Below are positions 50,869 to 60,011 of a stretch of 64,000 nucleotides of DNA, in pieces. This stretch comes from Comamonadaceae bacterium UBA2121 (GTDB lineage Bacteria; Pseudomonadota; Gammaproteobacteria; Burkholderiales; Burkholderiaceae_C). Position numbers and translations under genes: made by a program. Each line of letters starts with the position of its first letter. Within the stretch, counting starts at the first letter, position 1. The DNA lies in the NCBI GenBank assembly GCA_002331385.1, contig DCYB01000010.1:1-64000 (forward strand), given 5' to 3'. The notes under the pieces were generated by a model, which did not search any database, was not told the DNA's origin, and saw only the letters and a program-made list of their open reading frames with translations.

Positions 50869-51756
50869 TTACTGTTCGTCTTTGCGGTTGCGTTGAGCGC
50901 CCATGCGCCAGTGCGCACGGGTATGGCTGGCGAGGGTGATCAGGTCTTCCAGTGCCGGATCTTCGTCGGTCATGATGGCCTTTTCCAGTTGCTGGAGCGC
51001 ATTCTTGAAGTGGCGCGATTGCGCGAGCACTTCTTCGCGGTTGGCGCGCAGCACGTCGCGCCACATCTTGGGGTCGCTGGCGGCAATGCGCGTGAAGTCA
51101 CGGAAGCCGGGGCCGCCGAGGGCCAGCAGTTCATCGGAGTGCTCCTGATGCGTGATGCTGTTCATCATCGCAAATGCGAGCATGTGCGGCAGATGGCTCA
51201 CGGCGGCGAAAGCGGCATCGTGCGTTTCCGGCGTCATGCGCGAGACGCGGCAACCAAGGCGCGTCCACAGTTCTTCGGCGCGCTGTACGTGGGCGGCATG
51301 GGTGCCGTCCGAGGGTGTGAGAATGACCTGGCGGCCGGTGTAGAGTTCGGGGTCGGAGTGCTCCACACCCGAGACTTCGCGCCCTGCAATCGGGTGCGCA
51401 GGCACGAAGCTGCCGATCTGGTCGCGCAGCGCCGTTCGGGCCGCTGCCACCACGTCGGACTTGGTGGAGCCCACATCCATGATGAGCATTTTGGGCGTCA
51501 CGAGATGGCGGATGGCCTTCAGCGTGGCCTCGGTGGCTGCCACGGGAATGGCGAGCAGCACGATGTCGGCACCCGCAACAGCTAGCAGTGCGGAAGGGGC
51601 CTCCACGTCGATGACGCCCAGTTGGCGCGCGCGCTCGGTGGTGGAGGGCGATTTGCTGTAGCCCACGACGCGCTGCACCAGTCCGGCGCGCTTCATGGCG
51701 AGCGCAAACGAGCCGCCCATGAGGCCGCAGCCGATGAGTCCTAGTTGTTCAAACAT
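50869..51756 (-). CDS. tyrA: Prephenate dehydrogenase
   Basis: A 295-residue NAD(P)-dependent enzyme that makes 4-hydroxyphenylpyruvate for tyrosine. The Rossmann motif is LIGCGLMGGSFALAMKRAGL at residues about 6-25; VGSTKSDVVAA and FVPAHPIAGREVSGVEHSDP with the substrate His follow. It is the monofunctional form without chorismate mutase. It lies between pheA and aroA-cmk in a shared operon. Confidence 0.95.
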   Translation of the reverse strand: MFEQLGLIGCGLMGGSFALAMKRAGLVQRVVGYSKSPSTTERARQLGVIDVEAPSALLAVAGADIVLLAIPVAATEATLKAIRHLVTPKMLIMDVGSTKSDVVAAARTALRDQIGSFVPAHPIAGREVSGVEHSDPELYTGRQVILTPSDGTHAAHVQRAEELWTRLGCRVSRMTPETHDAAFAAVSHLPHMLAFAMMNSITHQEHSDELLALGGPGFRDFTRIAASDPKMWRDVLRANREEVLAQSRHFKNALQQLEKAIMTDEDPALEDLITLASHTRAHWRMGAQRNRKDEQ

Positions 51757-51771
51757 GTTTGGCGACTCCCC

Positions 51772-52872
51772 TCAACCCGCTGCCACAGGGTAGGTGCCCA
51801 ACACCTTGTAGAACGCGCTGAGGTTCTGCAATTCGGCCAGCGCTTGCGCCACGTTCGGCTGATCCGGATGACCTTCGATGTCCACGTAGAAGTAGTACTC
51901 CCACTTGCCCGTGCGCGCGGGGCGCGACTCGAAGCGCGTCATCGATACCCCGTGCTTCTTCAATGGCACGAGCAGGTCGTGCACTGCGCCGGGGCGGTTG
52001 GGCACGGAGATGATCAGGCTGGTGCAGTCCTTGGCGGACGGTGCGGGCGTCGGGATCGTGCCGGGCAGGCAGATCACGGCAAAGCGGGTACGGTTGTAGG
52101 CATCGTCCTGAATCGCGTGTGCCACAACGTGCAGACCAAATTGCTGCGCCGCACGTTCGCTGGCAATGCCTGCCCATGTGGGGTTCAGTGCGGCCAGTCG
52201 CGCCCCTTCGGCATTGCTCTCCACCGGGCGGCGCTCGGCGTGCGGCAAGTGCTTGGACAGCCACGCCTGGCACTGCGCCAGCGCCTGCGGGTGGGCAGCG
52301 ACGACCTCGATGCCTTCCGCCGAATTGGAGGTGCGCAGCAGGTTGTGCCGGATCAGCAGGCTCACTTCGCCCACCACGTGGCAGGGCGTGTGCAGGAACA
52401 TGTCGAGCGATCGGGTCACCACGCCTTCGGTGGAGTTCTCCACGCCGACCACGCCATATTGCGCGCTGCCGGCGGCAGTGGCATGGAACACCTCGTCAAA
52501 GCTGTTGCAGTAGAGCAGGTCGGCCGCGCCGCCGAAATACTGGATGGCGGCTTCTTCGCAGAACGTGCCCGCCGGGCCGAGCACCGCCACGCGCTGGGGC
52601 GATTCCAGCGCCAGGCAGGCGGACATGATTTCGCGCCAGATGGCCGCGACGTGCGTGGACTTCAGCGGGCCGGGGTTGGCGGTCTTGATCTTCTCGATCA
52701 CCTGCGCCACGCGGTCGGGGCGGAAAAAGGCGGAGCCTTCCCGTTTCTTCACTTCGCCCACGCGCTCGGCAACCAGTGCGCGCTGGTTCAGCAAAGTCAG
52801 CAATTGCTGGTCGAGGTTGTCGATCTGCACACGCAGACTGGCGAGATCAGGAGAGGCTTGCGGAGTGGACAT
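51772..52872 (-). CDS. pheA: Chorismate mutase / prephenate dehydratase (P-protein)
   Basis: A 366-residue bifunctional enzyme of phenylalanine synthesis. Residues about 10-95 are the AroQ chorismate mutase (SLRVQIDNLDQQLLTLLNQRA). Residues about 100-275 are the dehydratase (LGPAGTFCEEAAIQYFG, the NRTRFAVI motif with Thr/Arg/Phe). The last 80 form the ACT regulatory domain (RPGAVHDLLVPLKKHGVSMTRFESRP), the usual site of Phe feedback. The operon order serC-pheA-tyrA-aroA is conserved. Confidence 0.96.
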   Translation of the reverse strand: MSTPQASPDLASLRVQIDNLDQQLLTLLNQRALVAERVGEVKKREGSAFFRPDRVAQVIEKIKTANPGPLKSTHVAAIWREIMSACLALESPQRVAVLGPAGTFCEEAAIQYFGGAADLLYCNSFDEVFHATAAGSAQYGVVGVENSTEGVVTRSLDMFLHTPCHVVGEVSLLIRHNLLRTSNSAEGIEVVAAHPQALAQCQAWLSKHLPHAERRPVESNAEGARLAALNPTWAGIASERAAQQFGLHVVAHAIQDDAYNRTRFAVICLPGTIPTPAPSAKDCTSLIISVPNRPGAVHDLLVPLKKHGVSMTRFESRPARTGKWEYYFYVDIEGHPDQPNVAQALAELQNLSAFYKVLGTYPVAAG

Positions 52873-52929
52873 TAGTGGGGCGTGAAAGAGTGAATTCTGG
52901 GAAATGCAAAGCAGTGGGCAGACTGGTAT

Positions 52930-54039
52930 TCAGGCGCTTTTCTGCGCAAATTCTCGCATGTAGGCGATCAATGCTTCCACACCTGCCATCGGCATGGCGT
53001 TATAGAGGCTGGCGCGCATGCCGCCGACGGACTTGTGGCCCTTGAGCTGCAGGAGCTGGTGTGCTTTCGCTCCGGCCAAAAAGGCATCGTTGCGTGACTC
53101 GTCCGCGAGGAAGAATGGAATGTTCATGCGCGAGCGGCAGTTCGGCGCGACCTTGTTGACGTAGAAGTCTGACGCGTCGATGAAGTCGTACAGCGCCTTG
53201 GCTTTGGCGATGTTGCGCAACTCCATGGCGGCCACGCCGGTGGCATTGCCTTCGCGCTGCTGCTTGAGCCATTGGAAGGTCAGGCCGGCGATATAGATGC
53301 CCCAGGTCGGTGGCGTGTTGAACATCGAAGCGTTCTCGGCGACGACCTTGTAGTCAAAAGCACTGGGGCACACGGGCAGAGCGTGCCCCAGCAGGTCTTC
53401 GCGCACGACCACGAGTGTGAGACCCGCTGGGCCGAGGTTCTTTTGTGCGCCGCCAAACGCCAGACCGACGCGCGACCAGTCCACCGGACGCGAGGCCACG
53501 TGTGAGGAGAAATCGATGACCAGCGGTGCATCGCTGCCCAGTGCCTTCAGGTCGGGCAATGCGTGGAACTCCACGCCGTTGATGGTCTCGTTGCTGCAGA
53601 TGTGCAGGTAGCTGGCACCGCGGCTGATCTGCCAACCGGAGGGGTCGGGAATGGTGGTGTAGCCGCTGTCCTCGCCACTGGCCGACGTGCGCACTTCGGC
53701 GGCGTATTTGGTCGCTTCCTTGCGCGACTTCTGGCTCCACGAGCCGGTGACGACAAAGTCCACCGCCGCGCCGCGTGACAGGTTCATGGGCACGATGGCG
53801 TTTTCTGCCAGGCCGCCGCCTTGCATGAACAGGATCTTGAACTCCTTAGGCACGGCCATGAGTTCGCGGAAATCGGCTTCCGCCTGCTCGCAGATCGAGA
53901 TGAATTCCTTGCCCCGATGGCTCATCTCCATCACGCTCATGCCACTGCCGTGCCAGTCGAGCATGTCGGCCGCGGCCTCCTTGAGAACGTCTTCGGGAAT
54001 GGCGGCTGGGCCGGCGGAAAAGTTGTAGGGACGATTCAT
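52930..54039 (-). CDS. serC: Phosphoserine aminotransferase
   Basis: A 369-residue PLP enzyme for serine and pyridoxine synthesis. It begins MNRPYNFSAGPAAIPEDVLKEA, the SerC signature. The PLP-binding lysine is in LAFGGAQKNLGPAGLTLVVV; MQGGGLAENAIVPMNL and the C-terminal GGMRASLYNAMPMAGVEALIAYM fit as well. ATG 54039 is the conserved start. It is between gyrA and pheA. Confidence 0.96.
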   Translation of the reverse strand: MNRPYNFSAGPAAIPEDVLKEAAADMLDWHGSGMSVMEMSHRGKEFISICEQAEADFRELMAVPKEFKILFMQGGGLAENAIVPMNLSRGAAVDFVVTGSWSQKSRKEATKYAAEVRTSASGEDSGYTTIPDPSGWQISRGASYLHICSNETINGVEFHALPDLKALGSDAPLVIDFSSHVASRPVDWSRVGLAFGGAQKNLGPAGLTLVVVREDLLGHALPVCPSAFDYKVVAENASMFNTPPTWGIYIAGLTFQWLKQQREGNATGVAAMELRNIAKAKALYDFIDASDFYVNKVAPNCRSRMNIPFFLADESRNDAFLAGAKAHQLLQLKGHKSVGGMRASLYNAMPMAGVEALIAYMREFAQKSA

Positions 54040-54192
54040 CTTCAAACCTGCAATGGAATGGTGTGCAGCCGTGGCTGCGTGTGCCGTGCGACGCGCGTCC
54101 CGGCGGGAGCGGGAGCGCGCAATTGCAGCGCACATGAAAAACTGCCACCCACATGCCAGGCACGTCGGGTGGCAGTGTGGCTCATCGCGCGA

Positions 54193-56907
54193 TCACGCGT
54201 TGTCGGACGGGTTGTCGGTGCCGGTGTCCTCGCCGTTGTCCGCGCCTTCGCCGTTGTCGCTGCCGTTGGCGTCGTTTTCAACGATGCGCTGCAGGCCGCT
54301 GAGCTTGGCGCCGTCGTCCAGCGAGATCAGGGTAACGCCTTGCGTCGCGCGGCCCATTTCGCGGATTTCGGAAACGCGGGTGCGCACCAGCACGCCGGTG
54401 TCGGTGATCAGCATGATCTGGTCATCCGGACGCACCAGCGTGGCGGCAACGACCTTGCCGTTGCGCTCCGACTGCTGGATCGCGATCATGCCCTTGGTGC
54501 CGCGACCATGGCGCGTGTACTCGCTGATGTGCGTGCGCTTGCCGTAGCCGTTTTCCGTGGCGGTGAGCACGCTTTGCGCGCTGCCGTTGGACTCGCCATT
54601 GCCCTCTGCCTCGTCGGTGGCGAGGCTGTCGGCAGATTCGCCGTCGGCCACGAGCATGGCGATCACGCTCTGCGTTTCCTCGATGTTCATGCCGCGCACA
54701 CCACGGGCGTTGCGGCCCATGGGGCGCACATCGTTCTCGTCAAAGCGCACGGCCTTGCCGCCATCGCTGAACAGCATCACGTCGTGCTTGCCATCGGTGA
54801 GCGCTGCGCCGATCAGGTAGTCGCCTTCGTCCAGTCCAACGGCGATGATGCCCGCCTTGCGCGGATTGCTGAATTCATCGAGCGACGTCTTCTTCACGGT
54901 GCCCATGCTCGTCGCCATGAACACATAGTGATCGGCAGGGAAGCTGCGGTATTCGCCGGTGAGCGGCAGCACCACGTTGATCTTCTCGCCGTCCTGCAGC
55001 GGGAACATGTTGACGATCGGACGGCCACGCGAGCCGCGCGAGCCCGAAGGCACTTCCCAGACCTTGAGCCAGTACAGGCGTCCGCGGTTGGAGAAGCACA
55101 GCAGATAGTCGTGCGTGTTGGCGATGAAGAGCTGATCGATCCAGTCGTCTTCCTTGGTGGCGGTGGCCTGCTTGCCGCGGCCGCCACGGCGCTGCGAGCG
55201 GTACTCGGACAGCGGCTGGCTCTTGATGTAGCCGGAGTGGCTGAGCGTGACCACCATGTCGGTGGGCGTGATCAGGTCCTCGGTGGACAGGTCTTGCGCG
55301 CTGTGCTCCACCGTGGTGCGGCGTGCGCCCAGTTTGGTCTGGCCGAACTCGGTCTTCAGTGCGGTGAGCTCTTCACCGATGATGACGGAGACGCGCTCCG
55401 GCTTGGCCAGAATGTCCAGCAGGTCTTCGATGACCGCCATGACGTCCTTGTACTCGGCAACGATCTTGTCCTGCTCCAGCCCGGTCAGGCGCTGCAGACG
55501 CATCTGCAGGATTTCCTGAGCCTGCGTTTCCGACAACCGATACAGGCCATCTTGCTGCATGCCGAATTCGCGCTCCAACCCTTCGGGTCGGTAGTCGTCG
55601 GCATTCACCACGCCACCGTCTTCGCGTGTGCGTGTGAGCATCTCGCGCACCAGTTTGCTGTCCCACGAACGGGCCATCAGTTCGCTCTTGGCCACTGGTG
55701 GGGTGGGCGATTCGCGGATGATGCGGATGAACTCGTCGATGTTGGCCAGCGCCACGGCCAGACCTTCCAGCACGTGACCGCGATCGCGCGCCTTGCGCAG
55801 CTCGAACACGGTGCGGCGCGTGACCACTTCGCGGCGATGCTGCAGGAACACCTGGATCATGTCCTTCAGGTTGCACAGGCGTGGCTGACCATCGATCAGC
55901 GCCACCATGTTCATGCCGAAGGTGTCCTGCAACTGCGTCTGCTTGTACAGATTGTTGAGCACCACTTCGGGCACTTCGCCGCGCTTGAGCTCGATCACCA
56001 GACGCATGCCCGACTTGTCGGACTCGTCCTGGATGTGGCTGATGCCCTCGATCTTCTTTTCATGGACCAGTTCGGCCATGCGCTCCTGCAGCGTCTTCTT
56101 GTTGACCTGGTAGGGCAGCTCATCGACGATGATCGACTGGCGCTGGCCCTTGTCGATGTCCTCGAAGTGCACCTTGGCGCGCATGACCACACGGCCACGG
56201 CCTGTGCGGTAGCCTTCCTTCACGCCATTGATGCCGTAGATGATGCCGGCGGTGGGGAAGTCGGGCGCGGGAATGATCTCCATGAGCTCGTCAATCGACG
56301 CCTCGGGATTGCGCAACAAGTGCAGGCAACCATCCACCACCTCGTTGAGGTTGTGCGGCGGAATATTGGTTGCCATGCCCACCGCGATACCGGCAGAGCC
56401 ATTCACCAGCAGATTGGGCAAGCGGCTGGGCAAGACCAGCGGCTCCTTTTCGCTGCCGTCATAGTTAGGGCCGAAATCGACGGTTTCCTTGTCGATGTCC
56501 GCCAGCATCTCGTGGGCGATCTTGGACAGGCGGATTTCGGTATATCGCATGGCAGCGGCACTGTCGCCGTCCACCGAACCGAAGTTGCCCTGGCCGTCCA
56601 CAAGCATGTGGCGCAGCGAGAAGTCCTGCGCCATGCGCACGATGGTGTCGTACACGGCACTATCACCGTGAGGGTGATATTTACCGATCACGTCACCCAC
56701 GATACGGGCCGACTTCTTATAAGGGCGATTCCAGTCGTTGTTCAGTTCGTGCATCGCAAACAGAACACGCCGGTGCACGGGCTTCAGGCCATCGCGAGCG
56801 TCGGGCAGGGCGCGGCCCACAATCACGCTCATCGCGTAATCGAGGTAACTGCGCCGCATCTCCTCCTCAAGGCTGATAGGCAAAGTTTCTTTGGCAAACT
56901 GGGTCAT
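54193..56907 (-). CDS. gyrA: DNA gyrase subunit A
   Basis: A 904-residue gyrase subunit. Catalytic Tyr122 is in AMRYTEIRL. The quinolone-resistance region has Ser83 and Asp87 (HPHGDSAVYDT), the sensitive wild-type residues. The GyrA box QRRGGRGK lies at about residue 570, opening the C-terminal wrapping domain. An acidic insertion of about 37 residues (residues about 751-787, DGESADSLATDEAEGNGES) interrupts that domain, and the C-terminal tail is also Asp/Gly/Asn-rich. Start ATG 56907 gives MTQFAKETLPISLEEEM. Confidence 0.97.
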   Translation of the reverse strand: MTQFAKETLPISLEEEMRRSYLDYAMSVIVGRALPDARDGLKPVHRRVLFAMHELNNDWNRPYKKSARIVGDVIGKYHPHGDSAVYDTIVRMAQDFSLRHMLVDGQGNFGSVDGDSAAAMRYTEIRLSKIAHEMLADIDKETVDFGPNYDGSEKEPLVLPSRLPNLLVNGSAGIAVGMATNIPPHNLNEVVDGCLHLLRNPEASIDELMEIIPAPDFPTAGIIYGINGVKEGYRTGRGRVVMRAKVHFEDIDKGQRQSIIVDELPYQVNKKTLQERMAELVHEKKIEGISHIQDESDKSGMRLVIELKRGEVPEVVLNNLYKQTQLQDTFGMNMVALIDGQPRLCNLKDMIQVFLQHRREVVTRRTVFELRKARDRGHVLEGLAVALANIDEFIRIIRESPTPPVAKSELMARSWDSKLVREMLTRTREDGGVVNADDYRPEGLEREFGMQQDGLYRLSETQAQEILQMRLQRLTGLEQDKIVAEYKDVMAVIEDLLDILAKPERVSVIIGEELTALKTEFGQTKLGARRTTVEHSAQDLSTEDLITPTDMVVTLSHSGYIKSQPLSEYRSQRRGGRGKQATATKEDDWIDQLFIANTHDYLLCFSNRGRLYWLKVWEVPSGSRGSRGRPIVNMFPLQDGEKINVVLPLTGEYRSFPADHYVFMATSMGTVKKTSLDEFSNPRKAGIIAVGLDEGDYLIGAALTDGKHDVMLFSDGGKAVRFDENDVRPMGRNARGVRGMNIEETQSVIAMLVADGESADSLATDEAEGNGESNGSAQSVLTATENGYGKRTHISEYTRHGRGTKGMIAIQQSERNGKVVAATLVRPDDQIMLITDTGVLVRTRVSEIREMGRATQGVTLISLDDGAKLSGLQRIVENDANGSDNGEGADNGEDTGTDNPSDNA

Positions 56908-57132
56908 GGCTACTGGAATGACTGCGGAAGCGACCATTTTAGGTCGAACGTCGTGTTGCGGGCTAGCAACATATCGCAGTCTATTGCGCTTTTGTCCTAC
57001 CGTTCAAGACCCTCAGGTGCAGACCGGACGATGTTACGTATGGCACAATCGTTTCCAACGTTCTTAGTGATGGTCACTGACGACGTCCATGATTCGCAGC
57101 GCGGCTGCGGCTTTTTCCCCAAGAGGAGAACC

Positions 57133-57798
57133 ATGAAGAAACTGAACAAAGTGGCGATGTTGTTGGCCTCTGCCGTGCTTGCTACATCTGCTGGCGCTCA
57201 AGTGAAGGCAGCTGACGGCGGCAAGGTTGTCGACAACTGGCAAAACGGTACTGGCGAGCTGGTCTGGAAGAACGGCACCAACGAACTGTGCTGGCGCGAT
57301 GCCAACTGGACGCCTGCTACAGCCGCTGAAGGCTGCGACGGCGCGCTGGTCAAGGCTGTGGCTGCACCTCCAGCAGCTGCTCCCGCACCTGCACCTGCAG
57401 CAACTCCTGCACCCGCACCTGCTCCAGCTCCTGCTGCTGCCCAGAAGGTCACCTACGCTGCTGACGCATTCTTCGACTTCGACAAGTCCGTGCTGAAGCC
57501 AGAAGGCAAGGCCAAGCTGGATGACCTGGTCTCCAAGGTCAAGGACATCAACCTGGAAGTCATCATCGCCGTGGGTCACACCGACTCCATCGGTACCGAT
57601 GCCTACAACCAGAAGCTGTCGGTCCGTCGCGCTGAAGCCGTGAAGGCATACCTCGTGTCCAAGGGCATCGAGAAGAACCGCGTGTACACCGAAGGCAAGG
57701 GCGAGAAGCAGCCTGTGGCTGACAACAAGACTGCAGCTGGCCGCGCGAAGAACCGTCGCGTGGAAGTTGAAGTGGTTGGCACCCGCGCCGCCAAGTGA
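57133..57798 (+). CDS. OmpA-family outer-membrane protein
   Basis: A 221-residue exported protein. A signal peptide (MKKLNKVAMLLASAVLATSAGA) is followed by a short domain with GTNELCWRDANWTPATAAEGC, where two Cys may form a disulphide. Next comes a Pro/Ala linker (about residues 75-105) and a C-terminal OmpA peptidoglycan-binding domain (FFDFDKSVLKPEGKAKLD, VGHTDSIGTDAYNQKLSVRRAEAVKAYL, NRRVEVEVVG). It lacks a beta-barrel. GAGGAGA precedes ATG 57133. It is divergent from gyrA and ends in a strong terminator. Confidence 0.94.
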   Translation: MKKLNKVAMLLASAVLATSAGAQVKAADGGKVVDNWQNGTGELVWKNGTNELCWRDANWTPATAAEGCDGALVKAVAAPPAAAPAPAPAATPAPAPAPAPAAAQKVTYAADAFFDFDKSVLKPEGKAKLDDLVSKVKDINLEVIIAVGHTDSIGTDAYNQKLSVRRAEAVKAYLVSKGIEKNRVYTEGKGEKQPVADNKTAAGRAKNRRVEVEVVGTRAAK

Positions 57799-57820
57799 TC
57801 TGATTTCAGTTCACACTGAT

Positions 57821-57847
57821 AAAAAGCCCCTTTCGAGGGGCTTTTTT
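57821..57847 (+). terminator. Terminator of the OmpA-family gene
   Basis: AAAAAGCCCCT-TTCG-AGGGGCTTTTT is an 11-base stem with a UUCG loop and a T run, 23 bases after the stop codon. Confidence 0.92.
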
Positions 57848-57970
57848 CATGGCTGATTACTTTTGACAGCTAGAAAAAACGGGGCAATTTTTTCGCCCAC
57901 CTCAGCAGTCTCAAGTGGCGTGCTGGGGGAATACGCGCCGGGCTGCACATTAATCAGAGAGAATCAGCAC

Positions 57971-58684
57971 ATGACTGAAACCGTGAATGCCGATCCGGCC
58001 GAACTCGCCAAATTCTCCGAACTGGCTCACCGCTGGTGGGACCCGCAAAGCGAGTTCCGCCCACTGCATCAAATCAATCCGCTGCGACTCGAATGGATCG
58101 ACCAGATCTCGCCTTTGCGTGGCGAAAAGGTCCTCGACGTGGGCTGCGGCGGTGGCATTTTGGCCGATTCCATGGCGCGAAAAGGCGCAGAAGTGCTCGG
58201 TATCGACCTCGCCACCAAGGCGCTCAAGGTCGCCCAACTGCACGCGCTGGAGTCCGGCACGCCCCATATCCAATACCGGGAAGTGAGCGTAGAAGCGCTG
58301 GCACAAGAGATGCCCGGCGCCTTTGACACGGTCACCTGCATGGAAATGCTCGAGCACGTCCCCGACCCAGGCTCGGTCGTGGCGGCCTGCGCCCGACTGG
58401 TCAAGCCTGGCGGCTACGTCTTCTTCTCGACCATCAACCGCAATGCCAAAGCCTTCATGCTGGCCATCGTCGGGGCGGAATACGTACTCAAAATGCTGCC
58501 CAAGGGCACCCACGAATACGCCAAAATGATCCGCCCGAGCGAGCTCGCCATGGCCTGTCGCAGTGCCAATCTGACCGTAGAGCAGACGCGCGGCTTGCAG
58601 TTCAATCCGCTGACCAATCGCTACTGGCTCGATGCCGACACCAGTGTGAACTACATGTTCGCCACACGTCGCCCGATCGAGTGA
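57971..58684 (+). CDS. ubiG: Ubiquinone biosynthesis O-methyltransferase
   Basis: A 237-residue SAM-dependent methyltransferase that performs both O-methylations of ubiquinone synthesis. The start ELAKFSELAHRWWDPQSEFRPLHQINPLRL is the UbiG signature. SAM motif I is VLDVGCGGGILADSMA; motif II is FDTVTCMEMLEHVPDP. An insert GTHEYAKMIRPSELA is the region tied to membrane association in UbiG. AATCAGCAC precedes the ATG without a strong ribosome-binding site. It is 19 bases upstream of gph. Confidence 0.95.
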   Translation: MTETVNADPAELAKFSELAHRWWDPQSEFRPLHQINPLRLEWIDQISPLRGEKVLDVGCGGGILADSMARKGAEVLGIDLATKALKVAQLHALESGTPHIQYREVSVEALAQEMPGAFDTVTCMEMLEHVPDPGSVVAACARLVKPGGYVFFSTINRNAKAFMLAIVGAEYVLKMLPKGTHEYAKMIRPSELAMACRSANLTVEQTRGLQFNPLTNRYWLDADTSVNYMFATRRPIE

Positions 58685-58703
58685 AGCAGGAAACCAACCC
58701 CAC

Positions 58704-59375
58704 ATGAGCGATCTCCGGAACATCCAAGCCGTCCTTTTTGACTTGGACGGCACTCTCATCGACAGCGCGCCAGACCTGGGCGCAGCCGCAGACCAACTGC
58801 GTGTGGCGCGCGGAATGCCGTCATTGCCGCTCGATGCTTATCGCCATATGGCGGGCGCGGGTGCGCGTGGCATGCTCCACGTGGGCTTCGGCATGACGCC
58901 CGAGCACGCGGATTTTCCCGCCTTGCGCGAGGAATTCTTCAACAATTATGAATCGTGCATCCATGAACGCACGCACACCTTTATCGGTGTTCCCGAGCTC
59001 ATTCAGGCACTCGTTGATCAACGCATGCCCTGGGGCGTCGTGACCAACAAAGCCGAACGCTTCACTTCGCTGATCGTGCAGCGCATGCCTTTGTTCGCCA
59101 CTGCATCCGCGGTGGTCAGTGGCGACACCACGCCGCACGCCAAGCCGCACCCGGCACCCCTGTTTGAGGCAGCAAAACGCGCCAATGTTGATCCTGCGCA
59201 GTGCATCTATGTCGGAGATGACCATCGGGATATCGTCGCCGGCAAGGCCGCAGGCATGATCACCGTCGCTGCCACCTACGGATACCTCGGAGAAGGCGTC
59301 ACTCCAGGCGAATGGGGTGCTGATTTCTCCATCCAATCGCCACTTGAGCTCTTGAAATTGCTGAATAGGGACTAA
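58704..59375 (+). CDS. gph: Phosphoglycolate phosphatase
   Basis: A 223-residue HAD-family phosphatase. The nucleophile motif is VLFDLDGTLIDSAPDLGAAAD, motif III lysine is in HAKPHPAPLFEAA, and motif IV is YVGDDHRDIVAGKAAGM. It removes phosphate from 2-phosphoglycolate produced by DNA repair or metabolism. The ubiG-gph pair is common in betaproteobacteria. The tmRNA promoter overlaps its last codons. Confidence 0.92.
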   Translation: MSDLRNIQAVLFDLDGTLIDSAPDLGAAADQLRVARGMPSLPLDAYRHMAGAGARGMLHVGFGMTPEHADFPALREEFFNNYESCIHERTHTFIGVPELIQALVDQRMPWGVVTNKAERFTSLIVQRMPLFATASAVVSGDTTPHAKPHPAPLFEAAKRANVDPAQCIYVGDDHRDIVAGKAAGMITVAATYGYLGEGVTPGEWGADFSIQSPLELLKLLNRD

Positions 59376-59378
59376 AAT
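59352..59378 (+). promoter_or_regulatory. Promoter of ssrA
   Basis: TTGAAA (59352-59357) and TAAAAT (59373-59378) are separated by 15 bases, and the mature tmRNA starts 11 bases after the second hexamer. The pair overlaps the end of gph. Confidence 0.55.
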
Positions 59379-59388
59379 AGAAAGCTAT

Positions 59389-59768
59389 GGGGCTGCCCTG
59401 GTTTCGACGTGGGTTCGGAATCGGCGTGGTGCATGTCGAGCTTGAGTGACGCTCGTAAATCTCCATTCAACAAAAGTAACTGCAAACGACGAACGTTTCG
59501 CACTCGCCGCTTAAATACCGGTGAGCTTTGCAACAGCACGCTGATGGGCTGGGCAAGGGGGTAGCAATACCTCCCGGCTGCAAAGGAATTCACATCAGCT
59601 GGCCGCGCACCGTGCTCCTTGGTGTGAGGTAAGAAAATAGGGGGCTGGCTTCCCTGGTAGCGTGTGCCTGCGCGACCTTGGCGGCGAGACTCAAATCAGA
59701 ACACTAAACATGTAGATCTGCCCGAAGAAGGCTTGCGGACGCGGGTTCAATTCCCGCCAGCTCCACCA
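59389..59768 (+). ncRNA. ssrA: Transfer-messenger RNA (tmRNA)
   Basis: The 380-base RNA rescues stalled ribosomes. The 5' end GGGGCTG pairs with CAGCTCC before the 3' CCA (59766-59768), forming the acceptor stem, and GGTTCAATTCC gives the T-arm. The resume open frame at 59482-59514 encodes ANDERFALAA followed by TAA, a tag typical of Burkholderiales. A perfect terminator follows. It is the single-piece form, not permuted. Confidence 0.97.
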
Positions 59769-59777
59769 TTCAAGACA

Positions 59778-59822
59778 CCGCCACACTCTGAAAACCAAAG
59801 AGTGTGGCGGTTTTTTTGTTTT
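59778..59822 (+). terminator. Terminator of ssrA
   Basis: CCGCCACACTCT and AGAGTGTGGCGG form a perfect 12-base stem with a nine-base loop, followed by seven T, G and more T. Confidence 0.95.
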
Positions 59823-60011
59823 TGCAACACAGATCATGTTGCTCCCGCCGTTCGATGCATTCAATCGATCGCCATTTGCTTGATGCAATCAAAAGGGTGA
59901 TGCGATCTGGGCGTGACTTCTTGGTTTTCCCCATGTTGTTTCTATTGTGCTACGGGGTACAACGTACAAAACACCTATCTGTGTATGGACCGAATCCCAA
60001 AGGAGATGACG

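Noticed and set aside
53821..57132. Very long plus-strand open frame (over 1,000 codons) antisense to serC and gyrA and joined in frame to the OmpA-family gene
   Set aside because: It is a product of GC-rich codon use on the opposite strand. It has no recognisable domain until the true signal peptide at 57133, and gyrA and serC are certain.
57840..57850. TTTTTCAT after the OmpA-family terminator, resembling the reported Tn4371-type target
   Set aside because: No ICE sequence adjoins it; at most an empty potential target.
59389..60011. tmRNA as an attachment site of a resident element
   Set aside because: The tmRNA 3' end is intact, a normal terminator follows, and no integrase lies downstream in the window.
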